31,724 nucleotides of DNA from contig JBHHZM010000023.1 in the NCBI GenBank assembly GCA_046758065.1, forward strand, positions 1-31,724, written 5' to 3'. Positions 18,612 through 25,934 of the stretch are shown here, one piece after another; position 1 is the stretch's first letter, and each line of letters begins with the position of its first letter. The stretch comes from JBHHZM01 sp046758065. GTDB lineage: Bacteria; Pseudomonadota; Alphaproteobacteria; JAAXGF01. The position numbers and the translations under genes are program-made. Under the pieces are notes generated by a model that saw nothing but the letters and a program-made list of their open reading frames with translations, was not told the origin of the DNA and searched no databases.

Positions 18612-18830
18612 ATGCCGGGCGACACGGCCGACGCCCGGGGCCGCCGACGCCTGCGTGGTTTTGTCGTCCATCTCGCCGGCTATTTCGTCGTCGCCGCCGT
18701 ACTCGTGGTCGTGAACCTCGCGACCGCGCCGGAGAACCCGTGGTTCGTCTGGCCCCTCGTCGGTTGGGGCGGAATCCTCGCTTTTCACGTGGCCTTCGTC
18801 ATGGGATTGTTCGGGACGCGCAGGTCGTAA
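18612..18830 (+). CDS. Small two-helix (2TM domain) membrane protein
   Basis: A 72-residue protein. After a basic N-terminus (ARGRRRLRG) come two hydrophobic helices, FVVHLAGYFVVAAVLVVVNL and WFVWPLVGWGGILAFHVAFV, joined by a short ATAPENP turn. The histidines at the helix starts and the WP...GWG...H pattern resemble the 2TM domain family of short proteins. The function is unknown. It sits between pccB and pccA, 10 bases after the former and 22 before the latter, so it is almost certainly co-transcribed with them. A GTG at 18609 would add one residue. Confidence 0.75.
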   Translation: MPGDTADARGRRRLRGFVVHLAGYFVVAAVLVVVNLATAPENPWFVWPLVGWGGILAFHVAFVMGLFGTRRS

Positions 18831-18852
18831 CCGCGAGGCCGCACCGACACAA

Positions 18853-20811
18853 ATGTTCGCGAAGATCCTCATCGCCAACCGGGGCGAAATCGCCTGCCGG
18901 GTCATCCGTACCGCGCGGCGCATGGGTATCGCCACGGTCGTGGTCTATTCCGACGCCGACGCCGATGCGCTGCACGTGCGCATGGCCGACGAGGCTTGTC
19001 CCATCGGACCGGCGCCAGCGGCCGAGAGCTATCTCGTCATCGAGCGCATCGTCGCCGCCGCGCGCGAAACGGGGGCCCAGGCCGTACATCCGGGTTACGG
19101 TTTCCTCGCCGAAAACCCGGCCTTCGTCGCGGCCCTCGATGCGGCGGAAATTGTCTTCATCGGACCCGGCGCCGAGGCGATTGCGGCGATGGGCGACAAG
19201 CTCGAATCGAAACGGATCGCGCGCCAGGCGGGCGTCCGCATTATTCCGGGTCACGACGGCATCCTCGCGGACGCCGAGGCCGCGGTCGCGGCGGCGCGCG
19301 TCATCGGTTACCCGGTCATGCTCAAGGCGTCGGCCGGCGGTGGCGGCAAGGGAATGCGCATCGCCCGCGACGACGACGAGACCCGCGAGGGCTTCCGCGC
19401 CGCGAGCTCGGAAGCGAAATCGAGCTTCGGCGACGACCGGGTGCTGATCGAGAAGTTCATCGAACAGCCGCGCCACATCGAGATCCAGGTGCTCGCCGAC
19501 GCGCACGGCAACGCCATCCAACTCGGCGAGCGTGAATGCTCGATCCAGCGCCGCCACCAGAAAGTGATCGAGGAAGCGCCGAGCCCCTTCATCGGCGACC
19601 GGACGCGCGCCGCGATGGGGGCGCAGGCGGTGGCGCTCGCCCGCGCCGTCGGCTACCGCTCGGCGGGGACCGTCGAGTTCATCGTCGATACGAATAAAGA
19701 ATTCTATTTCCTTGAAATGAATACGAGACTTCAGGTCGAGCATCCCGTGACCGAACTCGTCACGGGCGTCGATCTCGTCGAGCAGATGATCCGCATCGCG
19801 ACGGGCGAAAAGCTTGCGCTTCGCCAGGACGAGGTGCGGCGCACGGGTTGGGCGATCGAGGGGCGAATTTACGCCGAGGAGCCGACCCGGGGGTTTCTGC
19901 CGTCGTCGGGGCGGCTCACGCGCTTCCGGCCGCCGCCCGAAGCCGACGGTCTCCGGCTCGATACCGGCGTCTACGAAGGCGCCGAGGTCAGCGTGTTCTA
20001 CGACCCGATGATCGCCAAGCTCTGCGCCTTCGGCGCCGATCGCGACGAGGCCATTGCCCGCCTCTCTGCCGCGCTCGACAGGTTCGAAATTCACGGTCCC
20101 GGCCAAAATCTGGGATTTCTCGCCGCGATGATGCGCCATCCGTGCTTTCAGGAAGGGCGCTTGAGCACCGGCTTCATCGCCGAGGAGTACGGCGAGGTTT
20201 TTGCCGGCGTGCCGGTCGAAGGGGAGGTGCGCGATGCGCTGCTCGCGGTCGCCGTCCTCGCGCACCTGCGCGATGTGGCGCGCGACGGTCGCGCCTTCGG
20301 TCATTCCGAGTGGGTGGCGAGCCTCGCCGACGCCAACTATCCGGTGACCGTCGCCGGACGCGAGGACGGGCTTGACCTGCGTTACGACGGTCAAAGCATT
20401 GCGCTCGGCGGCGACTGGCGGCCGGGTGAATCCCTATTCGCGGGAACGGTTGACGGGCGTGCCGTCGCTGTCCAGATCGCGCGGTATCGGGCGGGTTATC
20501 GCCTGCGCCACGCGGGGGCGGAAGTGATCGCGTTCGTGCGCCGTCCGCGCGAGGCCGAGCTTGCCGCCCTGATGCCCGCCAAGGCTGCGGGCGACAGCTC
20601 GCGGTATCTGCTTTCGCCCATGCCCGGCCGTGTCGTTTCGATCGCCGTCGAGGCCGGTCAGGACGTCAAGGCGGGCGAGGCGCTGGCCGTGGTCGATGCG
20701 ATGAAGATGGAAAACGTGCTGCGCGCCGAACGCGACGGCCGCATCGCCCGCATCGTCGCCGGCTTGGGCGACAGCCTGAGCGCCGACCAGGTGATCCTCG
20801 AGTTCGAGTAG
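18853..20811 (+). CDS. pccA: Propionyl-CoA carboxylase, biotin carboxylase/carrier (alpha) subunit
   Basis: A 652-residue protein that carboxylates its own biotin using ATP and bicarbonate and passes it to PccB. The biotin carboxylase domain starts MFAKILIANRGEIACRVIRT; the ATP-grasp loop KASAGGGGKGM begins at K158; EMNTRLQVEHPVTE is the catalytic segment. A linker domain precedes the carrier domain, whose AMKM motif gives biotinyl lysine K618, 34 residues from the end. A methylcrotonyl-CoA carboxylase alpha is the main alternative, but the sequence and the adjacent pccB favour propionyl-CoA. Confidence 0.93.
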   Translation: MFAKILIANRGEIACRVIRTARRMGIATVVVYSDADADALHVRMADEACPIGPAPAAESYLVIERIVAAARETGAQAVHPGYGFLAENPAFVAALDAAEIVFIGPGAEAIAAMGDKLESKRIARQAGVRIIPGHDGILADAEAAVAAARVIGYPVMLKASAGGGGKGMRIARDDDETREGFRAASSEAKSSFGDDRVLIEKFIEQPRHIEIQVLADAHGNAIQLGERECSIQRRHQKVIEEAPSPFIGDRTRAAMGAQAVALARAVGYRSAGTVEFIVDTNKEFYFLEMNTRLQVEHPVTELVTGVDLVEQMIRIATGEKLALRQDEVRRTGWAIEGRIYAEEPTRGFLPSSGRLTRFRPPPEADGLRLDTGVYEGAEVSVFYDPMIAKLCAFGADRDEAIARLSAALDRFEIHGPGQNLGFLAAMMRHPCFQEGRLSTGFIAEEYGEVFAGVPVEGEVRDALLAVAVLAHLRDVARDGRAFGHSEWVASLADANYPVTVAGREDGLDLRYDGQSIALGGDWRPGESLFAGTVDGRAVAVQIARYRAGYRLRHAGAEVIAFVRRPREAELAALMPAKAAGDSSRYLLSPMPGRVVSIAVEAGQDVKAGEALAVVDAMKMENVLRAERDGRIARIVAGLGDSLSADQVILEFE

Positions 20812-20818
20812 TCAACGA

Positions 20819-21112
20819 ATGGCCGAGGAAACGTCGAGAACCGCGGTCCGCGTGCGCATCGAGGGCGGCGTGCAGGGTGTCGGGTTCCGTTACTGGACCA
20901 TCGACCAGGCAGTTGCGCTCGGTCTCGACGGCTGGGTGCGCAACCGCGGGGACGGCAGCGTCGAGGCCGTGTTCGCCGGACCCGAGGACGTGGTTCGGGA
21001 CATGATCGAACGCTGCCGCCGGGGACCTTCCTTCGCCCGTGTCACGGGGGTGACGGAGAGCCCGCAGACAGACGAAGTCGAACCCGGGTTCCGGATCGCA
21101 CCGTCGCACTGA
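20819..21112 (+). CDS. acyP: Acylphosphatase
   Basis: A 97-residue enzyme that hydrolyses acyl phosphates. The two catalytic residues are visible: R24 in GGVQGVGFRYW and N42 in GWVRNRGDGSVEA. It begins eight bases after pccA, so it is likely the last gene of the pcc cluster. It faces lipB convergently across 42 bases that contain no clear terminator. Confidence 0.92.
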   Translation: MAEETSRTAVRVRIEGGVQGVGFRYWTIDQAVALGLDGWVRNRGDGSVEAVFAGPEDVVRDMIERCRRGPSFARVTGVTESPQTDEVEPGFRIAPSH

Positions 21113-21154
21113 GGCGCGAAAGACAAGATCGGCAAGCCGGCCCGCACCCCCGTT

Positions 21155-21847
21155 TCAGCCTTCCAAAACGCGCGAGAAATGGTTTCGGAGTGCTGCGTCG
21201 ACCTCCGCCATCGTGGTCTCGACGTCGAGGTCGGCGAGCGAAGTGACGCCATGCTCGCGGATGCCGCAGGCGACGATGCCCCGGTAATGGGCGAGGTCGG
21301 GCGCGACGTTGAGCGCGACGCCGTGATAGGTGACCCAGCGGCGCACGCGCACGCCGATGGCCGCGATCTTGGCCTCCGTCCCGTCGTCGCGCGCCACCCA
21401 GACACCGATGCGATCGCCGCGGCGCTCGCCTTTGACGCCGAAATCGGCGAGCGCGGCGATCAGCCAGTCTTCGAGCCCGGTGACATAGGCGCGGACGTCG
21501 GCGCGACCGCGTGCCCGGAGATCGAGCATGACATAAGCGACGCGCTGACCGGGACCATGGTAGGTGTACTGGCCGCCGCGGCCGGTGGCGAAGACCGGCA
21601 GGGCGTGCGGATCGAGCAGGTCTTCGGGCCGGGCGCTGGTCCCGGCGGTATAGAGCGGCGGATGCTCGAGAAGCCAGACGAGTTCGGGCGCGCGCCTTTC
21701 GCGGATCGCGGCGACGCGGTCCTCCATGGCGCTTACCGCTTCCGGGTAGGAGACCGGCGCGGCGCTCGTCCGCCACTCGATTTCCAGCCCGCCGGAAACG
21801 CCGGGCCGGGCGGCTTGCGCAGTTCTTGCAGATTTGCTATCCCGCAT
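21155..21847 (-). CDS. lipB: Octanoyl-[acyl carrier protein]:protein N-octanoyltransferase
   Basis: A 230-residue enzyme that moves octanoyl from acyl carrier protein to the lipoyl domains of 2-oxoacid dehydrogenases and the glycine cleavage system, the first step of lipoate synthesis. Catalytic C194 (in IVACGIREHGVTS) and K160 (in EAKIAAIGVRVRRW) are 34 residues apart, as in E. coli LipB. GGQYTYHGPGQ is the conserved substrate loop. It starts 17 bases from the divergent tRNA-Leu. The first ~20 residues are not conserved and the true start could be a little further in. Confidence 0.94.
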   Translation of the reverse strand: MRDSKSARTAQAARPGVSGGLEIEWRTSAAPVSYPEAVSAMEDRVAAIRERRAPELVWLLEHPPLYTAGTSARPEDLLDPHALPVFATGRGGQYTYHGPGQRVAYVMLDLRARGRADVRAYVTGLEDWLIAALADFGVKGERRGDRIGVWVARDDGTEAKIAAIGVRVRRWVTYHGVALNVAPDLAHYRGIVACGIREHGVTSLADLDVETTMAEVDAALRNHFSRVLEG

Positions 21848-21853
21848 TATCTC
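21826..21853 (+). promoter_or_regulatory. Possible promoter of tRNA-Leu inside the lipB 5' end
   Basis: TTGCAG at 21826-21831 and TATCTC at 21848-21853 are spaced by 16 bases. Transcription would begin about five bases before the tRNA. The -10 match is poor. Because only 17 bases separate lipB and the tRNA, the tRNA promoter must overlap the lipB coding start. Confidence 0.3.
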
Positions 21854-21864
21854 AGGAACTTAAT

Positions 21865-21951
21865 GCGGTCGTGGCGGAATTGGTAGACGCGCAGCGTTGA
21901 GGGCGCTGTTCCCGCAAGGGAGTGGAAGTTCGAGTCTTCTCGACCGCACCA
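21865..21951 (+). tRNA. tRNA-Leu (anticodon GAG)
   Basis: An 87-base class II tRNA with encoded CCA. Acceptor GCGGTCG pairs with CGACCGC; the anticodon stem CAGCG/CGCTG encloses TTGAGGG, giving anticodon GAG at 21899-21901 (reads CUC/CUU). A long variable arm (about TTCCCGCAAGGGAG) and a T arm GGAAG-TTCGAGT-CTTCT follow, the last pair being G-U. The D arm has the usual TGGTAGAC. All parts fit a functional leucine tRNA. Confidence 0.95.
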
Positions 21952-21959
21952 GATTTCAA

Positions 21960-21990
21960 GGTCCGTGGGACTCCGCGGGCCTTCTTTCGT
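21960..21990 (+). terminator. Probable terminator after tRNA-Leu
   Basis: GGTCCG at 21960-21965 pairs with CGGGCC at 21976-21981 (six pairs, one U-G), followed by a T-rich TTCTTTCGT. The stem is short and the T run is interrupted, so termination may be partial. It separates the tRNA from maeB. Confidence 0.4.
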
Positions 21991-22037
21991 CGGGCCTCGC
22001 GGCCCCGCCCCGGCATGGCATTTCGCAAGCGGCCGGC

Positions 22038-22043
22038 TATACT
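22038..22043 (+). promoter_or_regulatory. Possible -10 box for maeB
   Basis: TATACT at 22038-22043 is a good -10 match, with a start near 22050 and a 27-base leader that includes the AGGGAGG ribosome binding site. The -35 region (TGGCAT at 22016-22021) is a poor match. Confidence 0.35.
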
Positions 22044-22076
22044 GGCCCGCCGTCATCCGTGGCCAGGGAGGGTCCG

Positions 22077-24392
22077 ATGTCAGACGATCTGCTGCGCGAG
22101 GCCGCTCTCGAATACCACCGCAAGCCGAAGCCCGGCAAGCTCGCCATCCATCCGACCAAGCCGCTGGCCAACCAGCACGACCTGGCGCTTGCCTATACGC
22201 CCGGTGTCGCCGCGGTTTGCGACGAAATCGTGCGCGACCCGGCGGAAGTTCATGCCTATACGACACGGTCGAACCTGGTCGGCGTGGTGACGAACGGTAC
22301 GGCGGTCCTCGGCCTCGGCGCGATCGGCGCGCTCGCCGCCAAGCCGGTGATGGAAGGCAAGGCCGTGCTGTTCAAGAAGTTCGCCGGCATCGACGTTTTC
22401 GACATCGAGATCGACGAGCTCGATCCCGACCGTTTTGTCGATATCGTCGCCGCGCTGGAGCCGACCTTCGGGGCGATCAATCTCGAGGACATCAAGGCGC
22501 CCGAGTGCTTCGAGATCGAGGCCAAGCTCAGGGAGCGCATGAACATCCCGGTGCTGCACGACGATCAGCACGGCACCGCGATCTGCGTGAGCGCCGCTCT
22601 GGTCAACGGTTTGCGCGTGGTCGGAAAGAAACCGGAGGAGGTCACACTCATCTGTTCGGGGGCGGGGGCGGCGGCGCTCGCCTGTCTGTCGCTGCTGAAC
22701 GAGTTCGGCATCCCCAAGGAAAACATGACCGTGCTCGATATTCACGGCGTGGTCTACAAGGGCCGCACCGTCGAGATGGATGCGGTCAAGGCGCAGTTCG
22801 CGCGCGACACCGAAATGCGCAGTCTCGGCGAGGCGATCGAAGGGGCCGACATTTTCCTCGGTCTTTCGGCGCCCGGCGTGCTCAAGCCCGAGATGGTCGC
22901 CAGGATGGCCGAGCGACCGCTGATCCTGGCGCTCGCCAATCCGGTCCCGGAGATCCTGCCCGAGCTGGCGCGCGAAGTTCGCGCGGACGCGGTGATTGCT
23001 TCCGGGCGCTCGGATTATCCCAACCAGGTCAACAACGTTCTCTGCTTTCCCTTCATCTTCCGCGGCGCGCTCGACGTCGGCGCGCGCGAGATCAACAGCG
23101 CCATGAAACTCGCCTGCGTGAACGCCATCGCCGACGTCGCGCGGGTCGAAGCCTCGGACGTGGTGTCAAGGGCCTACGGCGGGCAGGATCTCGCGTTCGG
23201 ACCCGATTACATTCTGCCCAAGCCGTTCGATCCGCGGCTTATCGTCGCGGTGCCTTCGGCGGTGGCCAAGGCGGCGATGGAGAGCGGCGCGGCCACGCGG
23301 CCGATCGAGGATTTCGACGCCTATCGCGACGAGCTCTCCTCGTACGTTTTCCGGACCGGCTACGTCATGAAGAGCGTCTTCGAAGGCGCCAAGAGCGATC
23401 GCAGGCGGCTGGTCTATGCCGAGGGCGAGGAATGGCGGGTCCTCCAGGCGGTGCAGACGGTCTGCGACGAGGACTACGCCGCACCGATTCTTATCGGGCG
23501 CAGCGAGGTGGTCAACAATCGCATCGAAAAGCTCGGCCTGCGCATCCGGCCGGGCGTCGATTTCGAACTCGTCGATCCGCAGGACGACCCACGCTATCGC
23601 GAATATTGGACGCTCTATCACCGCATCATGGAGCGCGCCGGGGTAACTCCGGACAAGGCGCGCACCGTGGTGCGCACCGACAACACCGCGATCGCCGCGC
23701 TGATGGTGCGCCGGGGTGAGGCCGACGCCATGCTCGCCGGCCCGGTCGGCGTCTACAGGGAGCACCTGCGACACGTCATCGACATCATCGGCCTGCGCGA
23801 GGGCGTGCATTCGGCTGCGGCGATGCAAATGCTCGTCCTCGACCGGGGCACCTACTTCATGGCCGATACCAACGTGAGTGTCGCGCCCAGCGCCGAAGAG
23901 ATCGCCGAGGCGACGATACTCGCCGCCGAGGAGGTCAGGCGCTTCGGCATCGCGCCGAAGGTTGCGCTGCTCTCGCATTCGAGCTTCGGCAGTTCGAACG
24001 CACCCGAGGCGATAAAGATGCGCGAAGCGCTCAAGCTGATCCGGCGCCAAGCGCCCGCCCTCGAAGTCGAGGGCGAAATGCACGCCGACCTCGCTCTTTC
24101 GGAAGCGATCCGCGAGGACATTTTTCCCAATTCGGCTCTCGGCGGCGAGGCGAACCTCCTGATCATGCCGAACCTTGACGCCGGCGATATCGCTTTCAAT
24201 CTGGTCAAACAGCTTGCGCGCGGCATTTCGGTGGGGCCGATGCTGATCGGCACCGCGAAACCGGCGCATATACTCAACGCCACCATCACCGTGCGCGGTA
24301 CGCTGAACATGAGCGCGTTGGCGGTGGTCGACGCCCAGACGCACGACGCCGACGACCGGCAGGCGGCGCTCGCTTTCGGCGGCGAGAGGTGA
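22077..24392 (+). CDS. maeB: NADP-type malic enzyme with C-terminal phosphotransacetylase-like domain
   Basis: A 771-residue fused protein. Residues ~1-430 form the malic enzyme, which oxidatively decarboxylates malate to pyruvate: YTPGVAAVCDEI near residue 39, NLEDIKAPECFEIE from 135, LHDDQHGTAI, and the nucleotide-binding CSGAGAAAL from C193. Residues ~440-771 resemble phosphate acetyl/butyryltransferase (LSHSSFGSSNAPEA and the NLIMPNLDAGDIAFNL-like end). In characterised proteobacterial relatives this domain has no transferase activity and serves allosteric control. ATG 22077 follows AGGGAGG. Cofactor preference is from family knowledge. Confidence 0.94.
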   Translation: MSDDLLREAALEYHRKPKPGKLAIHPTKPLANQHDLALAYTPGVAAVCDEIVRDPAEVHAYTTRSNLVGVVTNGTAVLGLGAIGALAAKPVMEGKAVLFKKFAGIDVFDIEIDELDPDRFVDIVAALEPTFGAINLEDIKAPECFEIEAKLRERMNIPVLHDDQHGTAICVSAALVNGLRVVGKKPEEVTLICSGAGAAALACLSLLNEFGIPKENMTVLDIHGVVYKGRTVEMDAVKAQFARDTEMRSLGEAIEGADIFLGLSAPGVLKPEMVARMAERPLILALANPVPEILPELAREVRADAVIASGRSDYPNQVNNVLCFPFIFRGALDVGAREINSAMKLACVNAIADVARVEASDVVSRAYGGQDLAFGPDYILPKPFDPRLIVAVPSAVAKAAMESGAATRPIEDFDAYRDELSSYVFRTGYVMKSVFEGAKSDRRRLVYAEGEEWRVLQAVQTVCDEDYAAPILIGRSEVVNNRIEKLGLRIRPGVDFELVDPQDDPRYREYWTLYHRIMERAGVTPDKARTVVRTDNTAIAALMVRRGEADAMLAGPVGVYREHLRHVIDIIGLREGVHSAAAMQMLVLDRGTYFMADTNVSVAPSAEEIAEATILAAEEVRRFGIAPKVALLSHSSFGSSNAPEAIKMREALKLIRRQAPALEVEGEMHADLALSEAIREDIFPNSALGGEANLLIMPNLDAGDIAFNLVKQLARGISVGPMLIGTAKPAHILNATITVRGTLNMSALAVVDAQTHDADDRQAALAFGGER

Positions 24393-24396
24393 GGCC

Positions 24397-25806
24397 GTGG
24401 CGGGGCCGGGGAATGTCGCGCCAGAGACCGCCGCCGAAGCGAATGCGCACGAAGAGGGGAGCGATCTCTACGGCCTGACGCCCGAGATGGTCCGTGCCAT
24501 CCGGGATGCGCTCGACCGCGAAGATACGGCGCAGGTCGAAGCCCTGATCGTGCCCTTGCACGCCGCCGACAAGGCCGATCTTCTCGAAATGGTCGACGCC
24601 GAAGAACGGCGGGTGATCGTCGATCTTCTCTGTCCCGACTTCGATCCTGACATCCTCGCCGAGCTCGAAGAGACCGTGCGCGACGAGGTCATCGCGCAAC
24701 TCGACACCGCCGAGATCGCCGCCGCGGTCAGCGAACTCGACACCGATGACGCGGTCTACCTGCTCGAAGACCTCAGCGAGCAGGAGAAGCGCGAGATTCT
24801 CGACGCGATTCCGCCCGAGGACCGCATCGCGGTCGAAGAGGGCCTCGCCTTTCCGGAGAACAGCGCCGGGCGGCTGATGCAACGCGAGCTGGTGGCGGTG
24901 CCGGCGTACTGGACCATCGGCCAGACCATCGACTTCCTGCGGTCCTCGGACGATCTGCCCGACGAGTTCTACGATATTTTCGTCGTCGATCCGCGCCACG
25001 CACCGATCGGCTACGTGCCCTTGAGCCGGATTATGCGCACGCGCCGTCCGGTGCTCATGAACGACATCATGGAGCCCGAGTTGCGCACTATTCCGGCCGA
25101 GATGGACCAGGAGGAGGTCGCCTACCTCTTCCACCAGTACGGGCTCGTTTCCGCGCCGGTCGTCGACGCCTCGGGTCGGCTGATCGGCGTCATCACCGTC
25201 GACGACGTGGTCGAGGTCATCGACGAGGAGGCCGAGGAAGACATCATGCGCCTCGGCGGCGTCAGCGAGACCGACCTGCACGAACCCGCCTGGCGCACGA
25301 CGCGCCGGCGCTTCACCTGGCTGTTCGTCAACATGGGCACGGCGATCCTCGCCTCTCTGGTCATCGGCCTGTTCGACGCGACCATCGAGAGGATGGTGGC
25401 GCTCGCCGTCCTCATGCCGATCGTCGCCTCGATGGGCGGTAATGCCGGCACGCAGACGCTGACCGTGACCGTGCGCGCGCTTGCCACCAAGGACCTGACC
25501 CCGGCCAACGCGCTCCGCCATGTCGGCAAGGAGGCCGCCGTCGGCATTCTCAACGGGGCGCTGTTCGCCCTGATCGCCGGCGTCGTCGCCGCGGCCTGGT
25601 TCGGCGACGCGACGCTCGGCGCGGTCATCGCCGCTGCGATGATCATCAACATGATCGTAGCGGCGCTCGCGGGCATTCTGGTGCCGCTCGGGCTCGACCG
25701 CTTCGGCGTCGATCCGGCGATTGCGGCAACCGTTTTCGTCACTACGGTGACCGACGTTGTCGGCTTCTTCGCCTTTCTCGGTCTCGCCGCGCTGCTTCTA
25801 CTTTAG
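24397..25806 (+). CDS. mgtE: Magnesium transporter MgtE
   Basis: A 469-residue Mg2+ channel of the inner membrane. An acidic N-terminal superhelical domain (to ~residue 150) and a CBS pair (~155-280, with DASGRLIGVITVDDVVEVID) act as magnesium sensors in this family. Five membrane helices follow from about residue 305. The pore segment PIVASMGGNAGTQTL and the aspartate in TTVTDVVGFF are conserved. It uses a GTG start four bases after the maeB stop, so it is likely co-transcribed, although the two functions are not obviously linked. Confidence 0.93.
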   Translation: MAGPGNVAPETAAEANAHEEGSDLYGLTPEMVRAIRDALDREDTAQVEALIVPLHAADKADLLEMVDAEERRVIVDLLCPDFDPDILAELEETVRDEVIAQLDTAEIAAAVSELDTDDAVYLLEDLSEQEKREILDAIPPEDRIAVEEGLAFPENSAGRLMQRELVAVPAYWTIGQTIDFLRSSDDLPDEFYDIFVVDPRHAPIGYVPLSRIMRTRRPVLMNDIMEPELRTIPAEMDQEEVAYLFHQYGLVSAPVVDASGRLIGVITVDDVVEVIDEEAEEDIMRLGGVSETDLHEPAWRTTRRRFTWLFVNMGTAILASLVIGLFDATIERMVALAVLMPIVASMGGNAGTQTLTVTVRALATKDLTPANALRHVGKEAAVGILNGALFALIAGVVAAAWFGDATLGAVIAAAMIINMIVAALAGILVPLGLDRFGVDPAIAATVFVTTVTDVVGFFAFLGLAALLLL

Positions 25807-25828
25807 GGTTCGTTGGCGGACTGAGCGC

Positions 25829-25857
25829 TGGCGACGGGTTGGGCGCGCCTCTATATT
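25829..25857 (+). promoter_or_regulatory. Candidate promoter of the ivd operon
   Basis: TATATT at 25852-25857 is a good -10 element; TGGCGA at 25829-25834, 17 bases before it, matches three of six -35 positions. Transcription would begin near 25864, giving a ~70-base leader before ivd. The 128-base gap after mgtE is the natural place for an operon start. Confidence 0.45.
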
Positions 25858-25860
25858 GAA

Positions 25861-25905
25861 AACGAAAGAGTGGCGGGGCAGGGGGATATGAAAGGCCGTT
25901 TCGTT
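25861..25905 (+). promoter_or_regulatory. Inverted repeat around the leader mini-ORF start
   Basis: AACGAAA at 25861-25867 is the exact reverse complement of TTTCGTT at 25899-25905. The 31-base interval holds the GGGGGA binding site and the ATG of the mini-ORF. In RNA the arms could close a loop around that start. Seven pairs, partly A-U, make a modest structure. Confidence 0.25.
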
Positions 25906-25911
25906 CGCTGA
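25888..25911 (+). CDS. Seven-codon leader mini-ORF (MKGRFVR)
   Basis: ATG 25888 follows a strong purine run (AGGGGG, 25880-25885) and opens a seven-codon frame MKGRFVR that ends TGA at 25909-25911, 23 bases before the ivd ATG. It contains no run of branched-chain residue codons, so classical amino-acid attenuation is not indicated. It could be chance or an upstream ORF that affects ivd translation. Confidence 0.25.
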   Translation: MKGRFVR

Positions 25912-25934
25912 AGCTGTCCCGATCGGGAGGAGCG

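Noticed and set aside
21179..21886. Plus-strand frame of 235 codons over lipB
   Set aside because: It is the reverse of lipB, which has its catalytic Cys and Lys at the right spacing on the minus strand.
22016..22030. Sigma-54-like GG-N10-GC element upstream of maeB
   Set aside because: The -12 half lacks TTGC and the -24 half is only partly matched; a nearby TATACT explains the region equally well.
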